Part shown: positions 33,441 through 42,069 of the stretch, piece after piece | How positions within the stretch are numbered: position 1 is the stretch's first letter | Layout of the letters: each line of letters starts with the position of its first letter | Source of the DNA: Rhizobiales bacterium 2SD | Lineage (GTDB): Bacteria; Pseudomonadota; Alphaproteobacteria; Rhizobiales; Beijerinckiaceae | Reading direction: 5' to 3' | NCBI GenBank assembly: GCA_005502805.1 | Contig: SCMY01000016.1 | Coordinates: forward strand, 1-64,000 | Length of the DNA stretch: 64,000 nucleotides | Translations under genes and position numbers: made by a program | Notes under the pieces: generated by a model | The model's database searches: none | Told to the model about the DNA's origin: nothing | What the model saw: the letters and a program-made list of their open reading frames with translations, nothing else

Positions 33441-35324
33441 ATGACAACGACCGCCGCAGCCGAGCACCGCAGCTTCGAAGCCGACGTCTCCCGCCTCCTG
33501 CACATGATGGTGCACTCGGTCTATTCCGACCGGGACGTGTTCCTGCGCGAGCTCATCTCGAACGCCGCCGACGCCTGCGAGAAGCTGCGCTATGAGGCGA
33601 TCGCGCAGCCCGCGCTGCTCGGCGAAGAGCCGAAGCTCGCGATCACCATCGAGGCGGACGCCGAGGCAGGCCGGCTCGTCATCGCCGATAACGGCATAGG
33701 CATGAGCCGCGACGAGATGATCGAGGCGCTCGGCACCATCGCCCGTTCCGGCACGCGCAGCTTCATGGAGCGGATCACACCCGCCGAAGGCAAGGACGGC
33801 GCACAGTTCATCGGGCAGTTCGGCGTCGGCTTCTACTCCGCCTTCATGGTCGCCGCCGAGGTCGAAGTCGTCAGCCGCCGCGCCGGCAGCGACGAGGCCT
33901 GGGCCTGGTCCTCGGACGGCAAGGGCGAATTCACGGTGGCGCCGGTTGCCTTGGAAGAGGCCCCCGCACGCGGCACGCGGGTGACGCTCCATCTGATGGA
34001 CGACGCCAAGACTTATGCCGAGCGCTGGACACTGGAGCGCATCGTCAAGGAGCAGTCCGGCCATGTGCCGGTGCCGATCGCGCTGGTCGAGAAGCCCGGG
34101 GCGGAGCCGGCCACGCTCGCCGACGGTGCCGCGCTCTGGGCCAGGCCGAAGGGCGAGATTTCGAAGGACGAATACGCCGATTTCTATCGCAGCGTCGCCG
34201 GGCAATATGACGAGCCGGCTGCGACGATCCACTTCCGCGCCGAGGGCCGGCACGAATACACCGGGCTCGCCTTCGTGCCGGGCGCACGCCCCTTCGATCT
34301 CTTCGACGCCGACCGCAAAGGGCGGATCAAGCTCTATGTGAAGCGTGTCTTCATCACCGATGAAGCCGAATTGATGCCGCGCTATCTGCGCTTCGTCCGC
34401 GGCATCGTCGACACCGCCGACCTGCCGCTCAACGTCTCCCGCGAGATGATCCAGGACAGTCCACTGCTCGGTGCGATCAAAAAGGGCGTCACCAATCGCG
34501 TCCTCTCCGATCTTGGAAAGCTGCCCGAGCAGGATCCCGAAACCTTCCGCCTGATCTGGGAGAATTTCGGCGCGGTCATCAAGGAAGGGCTCTATGAGGA
34601 TTTCGAGCGCCGCGCGCAGCTTCTCGATCTCTCCCGCTTCCGGACGACCGCATCCGGCGAAGGCTGGAGGAGCCTGAAGGACTATGTCGGCGCCCTCAAG
34701 GAAAACCAGACGGCCATCTACTATATCGTCGGCGACGATGCCGGCCGGATCGCCAGTTCGCCGCAGCTCGAAGGCTTCCGGGCGCGGGGCATCGAGGTGC
34801 TGCTGCTGTCCGATCCGGTCGACAGCTTCTGGGTCTCGGCCGCCCCGGACTTCGAAGGCAAGCCGTTCAAGTCGGTGACGCAGGGTGCTGCTGATCTCGG
34901 TCTTATCCCGCTCCTCGACGGCGCGGCCTCTCCGTCCGCCGAGACGAGCGAGGAGGTCGGTGCTCTGCTCGCAGCGATGAAGGAAGCCCTGGCGGGCGAG
35001 GTCGCGGATGTCAGGGCCTCGGATCGACTCACCGAGAGCGCCGTATGCCTCGTGGCGTCCGACAAGGGGCCCGATCGCCAGTTCGAGCGCCTGCTCAATG
35101 CTGCCGGCCGTCTCGACAGCGCGGCCAAGCCGATCCTGGAGGTCAATCCGCGTCATGCGGTGGTCACGGCTCTCGCTGCCGTCGAAGACGGCGCGCTGCG
35201 CAGCGACGTTGCACACCTCCTCCTCGACACTGCCCGCGTCCTGGACGGCGAGCGCCCGGCAGATGCGAACGCATTCGCCGAAAGGCTGAACCGGCTGGTG
35301 ACGCGCAGCTTCGGCCAGGGCTGA
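33441..35324 (+). CDS. htpG: Hsp90 chaperone HtpG
   Basis: 627 residues, normal for bacterial Hsp90. The GHKL ATP site is visible in order: ELISNAADACEKLR, DNGIGMSRDEM, GQFGVGFYSAFMVA. The middle domain (LPLNVSREMIQDSPLLGAIK) and C-terminal dimerisation domain are intact. Cytosolic chaperone, here in a proteostasis block with groESL and Hsp20. Confidence 0.97.
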   Translation: MTTTAAAEHRSFEADVSRLLHMMVHSVYSDRDVFLRELISNAADACEKLRYEAIAQPALLGEEPKLAITIEADAEAGRLVIADNGIGMSRDEMIEALGTIARSGTRSFMERITPAEGKDGAQFIGQFGVGFYSAFMVAAEVEVVSRRAGSDEAWAWSSDGKGEFTVAPVALEEAPARGTRVTLHLMDDAKTYAERWTLERIVKEQSGHVPVPIALVEKPGAEPATLADGAALWARPKGEISKDEYADFYRSVAGQYDEPAATIHFRAEGRHEYTGLAFVPGARPFDLFDADRKGRIKLYVKRVFITDEAELMPRYLRFVRGIVDTADLPLNVSREMIQDSPLLGAIKKGVTNRVLSDLGKLPEQDPETFRLIWENFGAVIKEGLYEDFERRAQLLDLSRFRTTASGEGWRSLKDYVGALKENQTAIYYIVGDDAGRIASSPQLEGFRARGIEVLLLSDPVDSFWVSAAPDFEGKPFKSVTQGAADLGLIPLLDGAASPSAETSEEVGALLAAMKEALAGEVADVRASDRLTESAVCLVASDKGPDRQFERLLNAAGRLDSAAKPILEVNPRHAVVTALAAVEDGALRSDVAHLLLDTARVLDGERPADANAFAERLNRLVTRSFGQG

Positions 35325-35426
35325 GCGGTGAAGCTAGGGACCGCTTTGCGGTGTTTGCTGGCTGTGCAGCTTGCCGCGCAGCCCCGTCCGCTCAGCTTTG
35401 AATGTCGTCGCGGCTTTTTGTGCGAA

Positions 35427-35458
35427 GCTCCGCCAGCCGAAGAGTTAGCTGGCGGGGC
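35427..35458 (+). terminator. Hairpin, possible htpG terminator
   Basis: GCTCCGCCAGC / GCTGGCGGGGC, 11-bp stem with one wobble and a 10-nt loop, 102 nt past the htpG stop. No T run. Confidence 0.4.
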
Positions 35459-35538
35459 TCCGTCGCCGAGGAGTGAAGGGGCGTTACTCGGCGACGGACG
35501 AAAGCCGGCTCCCTGCGGTCGATCAGGCAGACCAAAGC

Positions 35539-35844
35539 CTAGTCGCGCTGGAAGCGATTCCAGACGAGCGCGAAGGCTGCACCCACGGCGTAACCAATTG
35601 CACTGGTCAATACGATCAATCCCGCTCCTCGAGTAAAATCGAAGCGCTCGATCTGCCAGCCTGATCGAATGAAATGCAGCCAGAACACAAAGTCCATGAT
35701 TGGTTGCGCCAATCCGCTCGCAACGAACAATGCCCACAGCAAATGCACGCCGCCGAGAAGAGACCCTATCGCGAGGCCAGTACTGTTGACGCTGATCACG
35801 CCTTTTTGCTGCGTGGACGAACCGAAAATTACACGATTTGTCAT
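35539..35844 (-). CDS. Small membrane protein, FixK-box gene
   Basis: 101 residues with two or three membrane segments (GLAIGSLLGGVHLLWALFVA, AQPIMDFVFWLHFI, AGLIVLTSAIGYAVGAAFAL). The family is not certain, though it looks like the small membrane proteins seen next to respiratory genes. AGGGG lies 9 nt before the ATG at 35844. A perfect FixK-type box lies 57 nt upstream, which argues for expression at low oxygen. Confidence 0.65.
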   Translation of the reverse strand: MTNRVIFGSSTQQKGVISVNSTGLAIGSLLGGVHLLWALFVASGLAQPIMDFVFWLHFIRSGWQIERFDFTRGAGLIVLTSAIGYAVGAAFALVWNRFQRD

Positions 35845-35901
35845 CGTAATCATCCCCTATTCGAAGTTCTAAAAAGCTTATCAGATAGAGCCGGGTACTC
35901 C

Positions 35902-35915
35902 TTGATTTACCTCAA
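35902..35915. promoter_or_regulatory. FixK/FNR box
   Basis: TTGATTTACCTCAA, perfect TTGA-N6-TCAA, 57 nt upstream of the membrane-protein start at 35844. The same 14-mer recurs at 48266. Confidence 0.75.
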
Positions 35916-36134
35916 GAGCGGCTTGTTCTCAATTTGACGTCCCTCTGGCCGGAGTCAGCATCAAAATCAGCGTGGTCACTGCCTTGTGGCTATTTCGGCT
36001 TGAACTTCGCTAATCTTCGCAATGATCGCCTCCAACTCCACGAGAACTGACGGCAGAGCCCGCAGGACCACCTCTTGCCGCGGGCAGTTTCGGCAAGGCG
36101 CCATGACGGTCGAAAGCCGCTCGCCGCACCAGGC

Positions 36135-36368
36135 TCAGGCCAGCCTCAACGGCTCGCGCGACGTCGGCTTTTGTTGCCTAGGATGGAATGGGATCACGTT
36201 CGAGGATAGCGGAGGATTCTGCCGCTTGATCAGCTCAATCAGGGCGTCTTCAATGGCCTTCCGAAGACGATCATCGAGGGCAGTTCGACCTGTCACGCAG
36301 AAGAATGCACTCCTAAGCAGGGTGCTGCACTGATCATAATCTGTGCTGTTGCAAGACGCTGTACTCAT
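36135..36368 (-). CDS. Small protein, unknown function
   Basis: 77 residues. The middle LDDRLRKAIEDALIELIKRQ is a strong amphipathic helix, and the C-terminus has a VIPFHPRQQKP segment. No family recognised and only a weak ribosome site, so coding status is uncertain. Confidence 0.35.
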   Translation of the reverse strand: MSTASCNSTDYDQCSTLLRSAFFCVTGRTALDDRLRKAIEDALIELIKRQNPPLSSNVIPFHPRQQKPTSREPLRLA

Positions 36369-36449
36369 AGCTGATCACTCGCAATGCAAATGGGCTGGCT
36401 TAAGCAGATGCAGACGGGGAGCCGGCTGACCAAAAGCCGCTTCAGCGTG

Positions 36450-36650
36450 TCAACGATCGACGTCCGTCCTCCCAGCCGGACTTATCCGTGAATGCGTCGG
36501 CTGGTATGTCGCGGTGCCTTGCCGAGTCTCAGCCGACTTCCATGTTAAGCGCCTGATCGACGTGGGGCCGGCCAGAAGCTTGCGCTCCTTCCATGCCAGT
36601 TGCCTGGCGCGCTTGACCTCGACGACGAAAGGCTTGCGCTGTCCGTTCAT
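36450..36650 (-). CDS. Small basic protein, unknown function
   Basis: 66 residues starting MNGQRKPFVVEVKRARQLAW. The FVVEVKR core is a pattern I recall from short rhizobial proteins of unknown function. AGGAG lies 9 nt upstream of the ATG at 36650. The C-terminal half looks less protein-like, so a frameshift after about residue 30 is possible. Confidence 0.45.
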   Translation of the reverse strand: MNGQRKPFVVEVKRARQLAWKERKLLAGPTSIRRLTWKSAETRQGTATYQPTHSRISPAGRTDVDR

Positions 36651-36706
36651 GCTGTTCGCTCCTGGGTGCGTCGGCATTGAGTGACGGTCTGGTTTCTCCG
36701 TGACAT

Positions 36707-36886
36707 TCAGGCCGGCAGATATTCAGTCCTGTACGTCGTCGAAAGATCGGAGAAATGAGAAGTTCCATTGGGTTCGAGGCGGACGACGCGGCCGCTTCTT
36801 TCGTCGATGAAATATGCATCGATGCCGATAGTCTGCGCGACAGTCCGGGCTCTCGCGAAATACTGCCCTATGAGACGCTGTACCAT
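36707..36886 (-). CDS. Small protein, unknown function
   Basis: 59 residues starting MVQRLIGQYFARARTVAQTI and ending TYRTEYLPA, with an IDAYFIDERSGRVVRLEPNG centre. AAGGAG lies 7 nt before the ATG at 36886. No known domain. Confidence 0.55.
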   Translation of the reverse strand: MVQRLIGQYFARARTVAQTIGIDAYFIDERSGRVVRLEPNGTSHFSDLSTTYRTEYLPA

Positions 36887-37111
36887 CAGTATCTCCTTCC
36901 GTTTTATGCCGTCGTTCAGGCCTCGATATGAACTTTGCGGCAAATCAAAAGGCAGGCTAATACAAATGGACTATGCAGATTTGCGCGATAGAATTCGACT
37001 CCTGGTAGCACATTAGATTTTAGGCACAGGCGTCAGATCGCCATCGAGCGATCTGATTACGCTCGATGGCGCTGAACGACGGAAATCTGACGCTATCTAT
37101 TGGTCTGTACC

Positions 37112-37125
37112 TTGACTCAGATCAA
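37112..37125. promoter_or_regulatory. FixK/FNR box (distal)
   Basis: TTGACTCAGATCAA, perfect half sites, 154 nt upstream of the BON gene at 37280. Confidence 0.65.
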
Positions 37126-37192
37126 AACGGGTCAGCGATCGTTCTTCCCTATACCTTGCCGACTGTAATCCAGCCATGCGCCAGCCCCCTGT

Positions 37193-37206
37193 TTGAGCTG
37201 GCTCAA
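37193..37206. promoter_or_regulatory. FixK/FNR box (proximal)
   Basis: TTGAGCTGGCTCAA, a full palindrome, 73 nt upstream of the BON gene start at 37280. Confidence 0.75.
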
Positions 37207-37279
37207 AGCGTGCGATTGCGCTGGGACTAGGGTGCCTTGAGCGTCGTCGGACGCGAAATCAACCAGCCAGGAGGCGACC

Positions 37280-37927
37280 ATGAATGATCTGACGCTTCAT
37301 GAGAACGTGATCAGCGAGCTCGAGTTCGAGCCCAGCGTAAACGCGGCCCATATCGGGATTACGGTTGAGAGCGGCATGGTGACGCTCTCAGGCCATGTCG
37401 GCAGCTACGCGGAGAAGCTGGCAGCCGAGCGCGTTGTCCAGCGGGTCAAAGGCGTCCGGGCGATCGTGCAGAATCTCGAAGTGCGACTGCCCTCCGACAG
37501 GAAGACCGATGATGAAGACATCGCCCTGCGCGCGCTCAACGTGATCAGCTGGGACACGACGCTCCCGGCCGACGAGATCAAGGTCCATGTTCAGAAGGGC
37601 TGGATCACATTGACCGGCGAGGTCGACTGGCAGTTCCAGAGGCAAGGCGCGGAGCATGCAGTGCGTCGGCTTACAGGAGTCCTGGGCGTCTACAACTGGA
37701 TCACCGTCAAGCCGCGCGTCGAGGTCCGTGACATCAAATATCGGATCGAGAACGCGCTGATGCGCAACGCGCAGCTGGAGGCCGGACAGATCCAGGTGGA
37801 TGTCTCCGGCAGCCACGTAAAGCTCCAGGGAAACGTCAGGGCCTGGCACGAACGCAACCTCGCCGAACAGGCCGCCTGGGCTGTTCCGGGCGTCACATCG
37901 GTCGAGGACCGTTTGGCTGTCTCGTAG
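37280..37927 (+). CDS. Triple BON-domain protein
   Basis: 215 residues with three BON modules of about 65 residues. Module 1 is near EFEPSVNAAHIGITVESGMV and TLSGHVGSYAEKLAAERVVQ. Module 2 is near IKVHVQKGWITLTGEVDWQF. Module 3 is near IQVDVSGSHVKLQGNVRAWH. There is no signal peptide, so it is cytosolic, unlike OsmY. BON domains bind phospholipid or other ligands. GGAGG lies 6 nt before the ATG. It is a close paralogue of the gene at 39090. Confidence 0.85.
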   Translation: MNDLTLHENVISELEFEPSVNAAHIGITVESGMVTLSGHVGSYAEKLAAERVVQRVKGVRAIVQNLEVRLPSDRKTDDEDIALRALNVISWDTTLPADEIKVHVQKGWITLTGEVDWQFQRQGAEHAVRRLTGVLGVYNWITVKPRVEVRDIKYRIENALMRNAQLEAGQIQVDVSGSHVKLQGNVRAWHERNLAEQAAWAVPGVTSVEDRLAVS

Positions 37928-38119
37928 GAGTTACCTGTGGCGCCGCACGCAACGCGCGCGCCACAGCCCCATTCGAATTCGGTGGCGCGCCAAGCTCGCG
38001 GACCGACATGCGCTCTGCAAATGGCGTCAGGCGGTCGTCGCCAATGTTCGCCGATTTCGGCGGCTGATGCCTGGGGCATCGCCCACACGCACGACAGCGA
38101 CTTTCTCAGAACAATGAAA

Positions 38120-38147
38120 CGAGGTCGCCCATAGTCAGGCGACCTCG
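38120..38147. terminator. Bidirectional hairpin between convergent genes
   Basis: CGAGGTCGCC / GGCGACCTCG, 10-bp perfect stem with an 8-nt loop, between the ends of the BON gene (plus) and the Hsp20 gene (minus). Confidence 0.6.
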
Positions 38148-38184
38148 ATCCAAATCGATTACGGCGATAGTATTTGGCCGGTTT

Positions 38185-38718
38185 TCACGCCGCCTTGATT
38201 GCGATGATCTTCTCGGCCTTCTGCGCCTCGGCGGTCTTTGGCAGCTTGATCGTCAAAACGCCCTTCGAAAAGGTTGCATCGACCTTTGCCGGATCGACGC
38301 CGTCGGGCAGGTGGAACGAGCGATGGAAGGAGCCGAAGCGCCGCTCCGACAGATAGTAGTCCTTCCGCTTCTCTTCCTTCTCTTCGTTCTTTTGCCCAGT
38401 GATCGTCAGGGTATGGTTCGAGAGCCTGACGTCCACATCCTTCTGCTCCAGGCCGGGGAGTTCCGCCGTGATCTCATACTCGGTCTCCTTCTCGACGAGA
38501 TCGACCGCCGGCGCGATCGCCCAGCTCGCCCCTGACAGGCCGGGCAATTCGAGTTTGAAGGGCGAGCGCGCGGCCGGCTGGCGCCAGCCGAACGGATGGA
38601 AATCGTCGAACAGGCGGTCGATCTCTCGCCTGAGGCTTTCAAACGGAGACCAGCCCGCCTGCGCGGGCGTCGCAGACTTTTCAGTCTTGATCGGCAGTTT
38701 GGTGGGGACATCGGACAT
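38185..38718 (-). CDS. Small heat-shock protein Hsp20 (third copy)
   Basis: 177 residues. The N-terminus MSDVPTKLPIKTEKSATPAQ leads into SLRREIDRLFDDFHPFGWRQ, then the alpha-crystallin domain (TEYEITAELPGLEQKDVDVR, SNHTLTITGQKNEEKEEKRK, closing FSKGVLTIKLPK). AAGGAG is upstream. It is the last gene of a BON / 89-residue / Hsp20 run that starts at the FixK box at 39803. So this copy looks oxygen controlled, whereas the other two sit in the heat-shock block. Confidence 0.92.
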   Translation of the reverse strand: MSDVPTKLPIKTEKSATPAQAGWSPFESLRREIDRLFDDFHPFGWRQPAARSPFKLELPGLSGASWAIAPAVDLVEKETEYEITAELPGLEQKDVDVRLSNHTLTITGQKNEEKEEKRKDYYLSERRFGSFHRSFHLPDGVDPAKVDATFSKGVLTIKLPKTAEAQKAEKIIAIKAA

Positions 38719-38785
38719 GACACACTCCTTTTCCTAGATCGTGGAACGCCGGCCCATGCAGCTTCGGAAACAGCCGACGGGCTGC

Positions 38786-39055
38786 TCAGCTTGAGACGGT
38801 CGTCACGCGGCGGCGCGCGCTCGCGCGCTGAGGTCGTTCGGCTCGGGTTCGTCGCTTCATCAAACGCAGGGCCTGTTCGAGTTCAGACAGTTTTTCTTCC
38901 TGTCGCCGCTGGCCGTTGCGGATCTCGGCCAGCATGACCGCCATCTGCAACAGCGCAGCCTCGGCGTCGGAGGTGGGCCAAGCCACCTCCTTGCGAACTT
39001 CTCCATCGCCGTACTGGCTTGGCGATCGATCCGTCTGGTTGATGGCTTGGCTCAT
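38786..39055 (-). CDS. Small coiled-coil protein, unknown function
   Basis: 89 residues. The centre is a predicted coiled coil (AALLQMAVMLAEIRNGQRRQ, EEKLSELEQALRLMKRR) and the tail is very basic (RAERPQRASARRR). GGAG lies 6 nt before the ATG at 39055. It sits between the second BON gene (34-nt gap) and the Hsp20 gene (67-nt gap) on the same strand. Confidence 0.6.
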   Translation of the reverse strand: MSQAINQTDRSPSQYGDGEVRKEVAWPTSDAEAALLQMAVMLAEIRNGQRRQEEKLSELEQALRLMKRRTRAERPQRASARRRVTTVSS

Positions 39056-39089
39056 CGCAGTCTCCAACACACCGGTCGACCGCGTGCGG

Positions 39090-39737
39090 TCAGGCGAGCG
39101 CCAGGTGGTCGACGACCGAGACGACGCCTGGCGCGGCCCAGGCGGCACGCTCGGCGACGGCGCGCTCATGCCAGGCGCTAACCTGCCCTTCCAGTGTCAC
39201 GCGCCCTCCCGAAACGACCACGCGGATATTCTCCGCCTCAAGTTCGGCATTGCGCTTCAACGCCTTCTCGATCCGTTGCTTGATATCGCCCGCCTGAACC
39301 CGCGGTTTGATCGTGATCGAATTGGTGATGCCGGTCACGCCCGAGAGTTTGCGGACCGCGGCCTCGGCGGCATTGCGCTGGAAATACCAGTCCACTTCGC
39401 CGCTGAGCGTGATCCAGCCTTTCTGGACCTTGACCTTCACTTTTTCGTCCGGGATCGTTGTGTCCCAGGCGATGATGTCGAGCGTGCGCTGCGCAATTTG
39501 GTCGTCACCGGTCTTCTTGTCCGAGGAAAAGCGGACCTCGATCTCTTGGGCGATGGCGCGCACGCCCTTCAGTCTTTGCACGATCTTCTCGGCCGCCAGC
39601 TTTTCTGCGTAGCTGCCGACATGACCGGAGAGAGTGACGACGCCGTCATCGACGGCAACGCCGATATGCGAGGCATTGACGCTGGGCTCGAATTCGAGCT
39701 CGCTGAGGACATGGTCGCGAAGCGACAGATCATCCAT
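39090..39737 (-). CDS. Triple BON-domain protein (paralogue)
   Basis: 215 residues, the same length and layout as the protein at 37280. Both share EFEPSVNA(A/S)HIG and the TLSGHVGSYAEKLAAE block. GGAGGTGGCT precedes the ATG at 39737. A FixK box lies 65 nt upstream. It is first of a run with the 89-residue protein and the third Hsp20. Confidence 0.85.
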   Translation of the reverse strand: MDDLSLRDHVLSELEFEPSVNASHIGVAVDDGVVTLSGHVGSYAEKLAAEKIVQRLKGVRAIAQEIEVRFSSDKKTGDDQIAQRTLDIIAWDTTIPDEKVKVKVQKGWITLSGEVDWYFQRNAAEAAVRKLSGVTGITNSITIKPRVQAGDIKQRIEKALKRNAELEAENIRVVVSGGRVTLEGQVSAWHERAVAERAAWAAPGVVSVVDHLALA

Positions 39738-39802
39738 AGCCACCTCCATCTGGTTGGCGTTCTCAACGCCCCTTCACGATGGAATCTCGAACGGAAACCG
39801 CA

Positions 39803-39816
39803 TTGACGTGGATCAA
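39803..39816. promoter_or_regulatory. FixK/FNR box
   Basis: TTGACGTGGATCAA, perfect half sites, 65 nt upstream of the BON gene start at 39737. Confidence 0.75.
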
Positions 39817-39837
39817 GGGTGAGCCAGAGGCAGATTA

Positions 39838-41469
39838 TCAGCCCTGATGGGCCGTGCCGCCTCCGTCCAATTCCAGGGCGTTTCGCAGCCGCCGGATAAT
39901 CTGTTTGCGCGCACGTTCGTCAGCGGCCTGGGCTACCGCGTCATCGATGTCGAGGATGAGGTTCGACAGTTCATTGTGCCAGTCGCGCTGTCCAGCGCTG
40001 TCTGGAGCGAGGCGCGCCGGCCCCTCAATTTGACGGAATGCTTCACCGCCCAAAGTAAAGGCGCTGTCGAGCGCCGGTGTCAGGACGCGGAGGTCAGCCT
40101 TCGCGCGCAACAGCCTCTGCTTGAGCCCGTCGATCGCATGGGTTTCACCGTGAGTCAGGAAAACGGCACCTGAGATGCGTCCTCGCGCGGCGAGCCAGGC
40201 CGCAAGTTCCGGCCCGTCGGCATGTCCCGAATAAAGATCGACCGAGCGGATGCGGGCCCTGACCTGGACCTCCTCACCCATTAATCTGACGCGGGAGGCT
40301 CCATCGAGCAGGATCCGGCCGAGTGTTCCCTGCGCCTGGAAGCCGACGAACAGGATCGTCGCGGCCTCGCGCCAGAGCCATTCCTTCAGGTGATGGCGGA
40401 TCCGTCCCGCTTCGCACATGCCGCTTGCGGCGATCACGACATGGAAGCCACGAATACGGGCGATCGCCTTGCTCTGCTCGACGGATTCGGTGAACCGGAC
40501 CTGCGGCGACCGAAAAGCCTGCCTGAGCGCTTCGCCATTCCCGATATCGCCGGCATGTTTTTCGAAGACAGCGCTCGCCCTGGTCGCAAGCGGGGAATCG
40601 ACGAAGATCGGAGCGTTCGGCACGCGGCCTGAAGCCATGAGTTGGACAAGATCGACCAGCAGTTCCTGGGTCCGCTCGACCGCGAAGGATGGAATCAGAA
40701 GCGCACCCCCAGCCTTTGCTGCGCCGTCGACTTCGTTCTCCAGGATCTCCAGCCGCCGCTCGGGCGAAGTTTCCTGACGATCGACGTCGCCATAGGTCGA
40801 TTCGCAGATGACATAGTCGAGGTCTTTTGGCGCAGTCGGGCCCGGCTGCAGCAGTTTGTGTGCCGGGCCAATATCCCCGGAGAAGAGCAGGCGGAGCGGC
40901 TTGTCCGTGTGCGTGTCGACTTCGAGTTCGATCGAGGCGGACCCGAGCAGGTGACCGGCATTCCAGTATCGCGCCTTTACACCCCTGGCGATCGGTGTCC
41001 AGACGCCGATGGATACCGGGCGAAACTGCGTTATGGTCAAGCCTGCCTGTGCCGCATCGTAGATCGGCTGGACGGCGGGCAGGCCGCGCCGGCTATTGCG
41101 GCGGTTGAGCTGCGCCACCTCCATCTCCTGGATATGGCCAGAATCCGGCAGCATGACCGAGCAGAGATCGATCGTCGCAGGTGTCGCGAAGATCGGCCCG
41201 CCGAAACCGTCTTTCGTGAGCTTCGGCAGCAGCCCGCTATGGTCAATATGCGCGTGCGTCAAAAGCACTGCATCGAAAGACGCGGGACTGAACGGGAACG
41301 GTCTGTAGTTGAGTTCCTTTTCCGTCTTCGAGCCCTGGAACAGGCCACAGTCGATTAGGATGTGGGCTTCACTGGTCTCAAGCGCGTAGCACGATCCCGT
41401 TACGGCCTGGGCCGCGCCATGGAACGATAGGCGCACCCCGGCACCAGGTGCTTCTTTTCCCGTCAGCAT
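39838..41469 (-). CDS. MBL-fold/beta-CASP RNA-processing-type hydrolase
   Basis: 543 residues. The zinc-site motif LTHAHIDHSGLLPKL (HxHxDH) follows the N-terminal FHGAAQAVTGSCYAL. The beta-CASP half contains SFAVERTQELLVDL, VIAASGMCEAGRIRHHLKEW and FLTHGETHAIDGLK, as in CPSF73-like and YsgH-like RNA exo/endonucleases. The ATG at 41469 has GGGGAGG 6 nt upstream. The FixK box at 41543 is shared with the divergent operon. Confidence 0.88.
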   Translation of the reverse strand: MLTGKEAPGAGVRLSFHGAAQAVTGSCYALETSEAHILIDCGLFQGSKTEKELNYRPFPFSPASFDAVLLTHAHIDHSGLLPKLTKDGFGGPIFATPATIDLCSVMLPDSGHIQEMEVAQLNRRNSRRGLPAVQPIYDAAQAGLTITQFRPVSIGVWTPIARGVKARYWNAGHLLGSASIELEVDTHTDKPLRLLFSGDIGPAHKLLQPGPTAPKDLDYVICESTYGDVDRQETSPERRLEILENEVDGAAKAGGALLIPSFAVERTQELLVDLVQLMASGRVPNAPIFVDSPLATRASAVFEKHAGDIGNGEALRQAFRSPQVRFTESVEQSKAIARIRGFHVVIAASGMCEAGRIRHHLKEWLWREAATILFVGFQAQGTLGRILLDGASRVRLMGEEVQVRARIRSVDLYSGHADGPELAAWLAARGRISGAVFLTHGETHAIDGLKQRLLRAKADLRVLTPALDSAFTLGGEAFRQIEGPARLAPDSAGQRDWHNELSNLILDIDDAVAQAADERARKQIIRRLRNALELDGGGTAHQG

Positions 41470-41542
41470 CGCATCCTCCCCATGCCCGCGAGCCATGGCA
41501 ACGCCCGCTGCAGCATGAGGTCACCGGCCATTCGGCCAGGCT

Positions 41543-41556
41543 TTGCGCTCGATCAA
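41543..41556. promoter_or_regulatory. FixK/FNR box, divergent
   Basis: TTGCGCTCGATCAA (TTGC variant allowed in FixK sites). It is 73 nt from the MBL gene start on the left and 69 nt from the host-attachment gene start on the right. Confidence 0.6.
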
Positions 41557-41625
41557 TGAATACCGTCGATCGATCGGCAATCATCACATCGAGGAGCTCC
41601 GCCGTATCCGATGGAGATCGACATT

Positions 41626-42069
41626 ATGGAATTGCGCATTCCACCCAAGGCCTGGGTTCTCGTGTGCGACGCGCGCAAGGCGCTGTTCCTGCGCAATGAG
41701 GGCGATGCGGCCTTTCCGAACCTGCAGCTCGAACGAGCGACCCAGGCGCCCGCAAATCCATTGACCGCGAAGCAGGGTGCGGACCGTCCCGGTCGCATCC
41801 AGAACGCCGTCGGTCCCACCAGTGCGACCGAGGCAACGGACTGGCACGGCGTGGCCGAGGCGCAATTCGCACGTGAGACGGTCGATGCGTTCAGGACCCT
41901 CTATCGCAGCCGCCCGCACGGTGTCGTGCTGGTGGCCCCGCCGCGGATGCTCGCTGCGCTCCGCGAGAACCTGGCCGATGGTCTACATGCAACCGTCATC
42001 GCCGAGATCGACAAGGACATGACCAAGCACCCGATCCAGGAGATCGAGCGCCTGCTGACGGGCGTATGA
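41626..42069 (+). CDS. Host-attachment (Host_attach) family protein
   Basis: 147 residues: MELRIPPKAWVLVCDARKAL, then a DWHGVAEAQFARETVDAF segment, then GVVLVAPPRMLAALRENLAD and KDMTKHPIQEIERLL. The fold is eRF1/Baf-like with no known enzyme activity. The family is named after an Agrobacterium attachment phenotype. GGAG lies 9 nt upstream of the ATG at 41626. Its stop overlaps the start of the ABC ATPase as ATGA. Confidence 0.82.
   Translation: MELRIPPKAWVLVCDARKALFLRNEGDAAFPNLQLERATQAPANPLTAKQGADRPGRIQNAVGPTSATEATDWHGVAEAQFARETVDAFRTLYRSRPHGVVLVAPPRMLAALRENLADGLHATVIAEIDKDMTKHPIQEIERLLTGV

Larger units (their letters stand above)
36887..37279. other. Intergenic region, 393 bp, with two FixK boxes
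   Basis: No gene is seen. The left part is AT-richer than average. The right part holds two FixK-type boxes, 37112-37125 and 37193-37206, upstream of the BON-domain gene. Confidence 0.6.

Noticed and set aside
33420..35216. 598-codon antisense frame over htpG
   Set aside because: Same reason; htpG motifs are intact on the plus strand.
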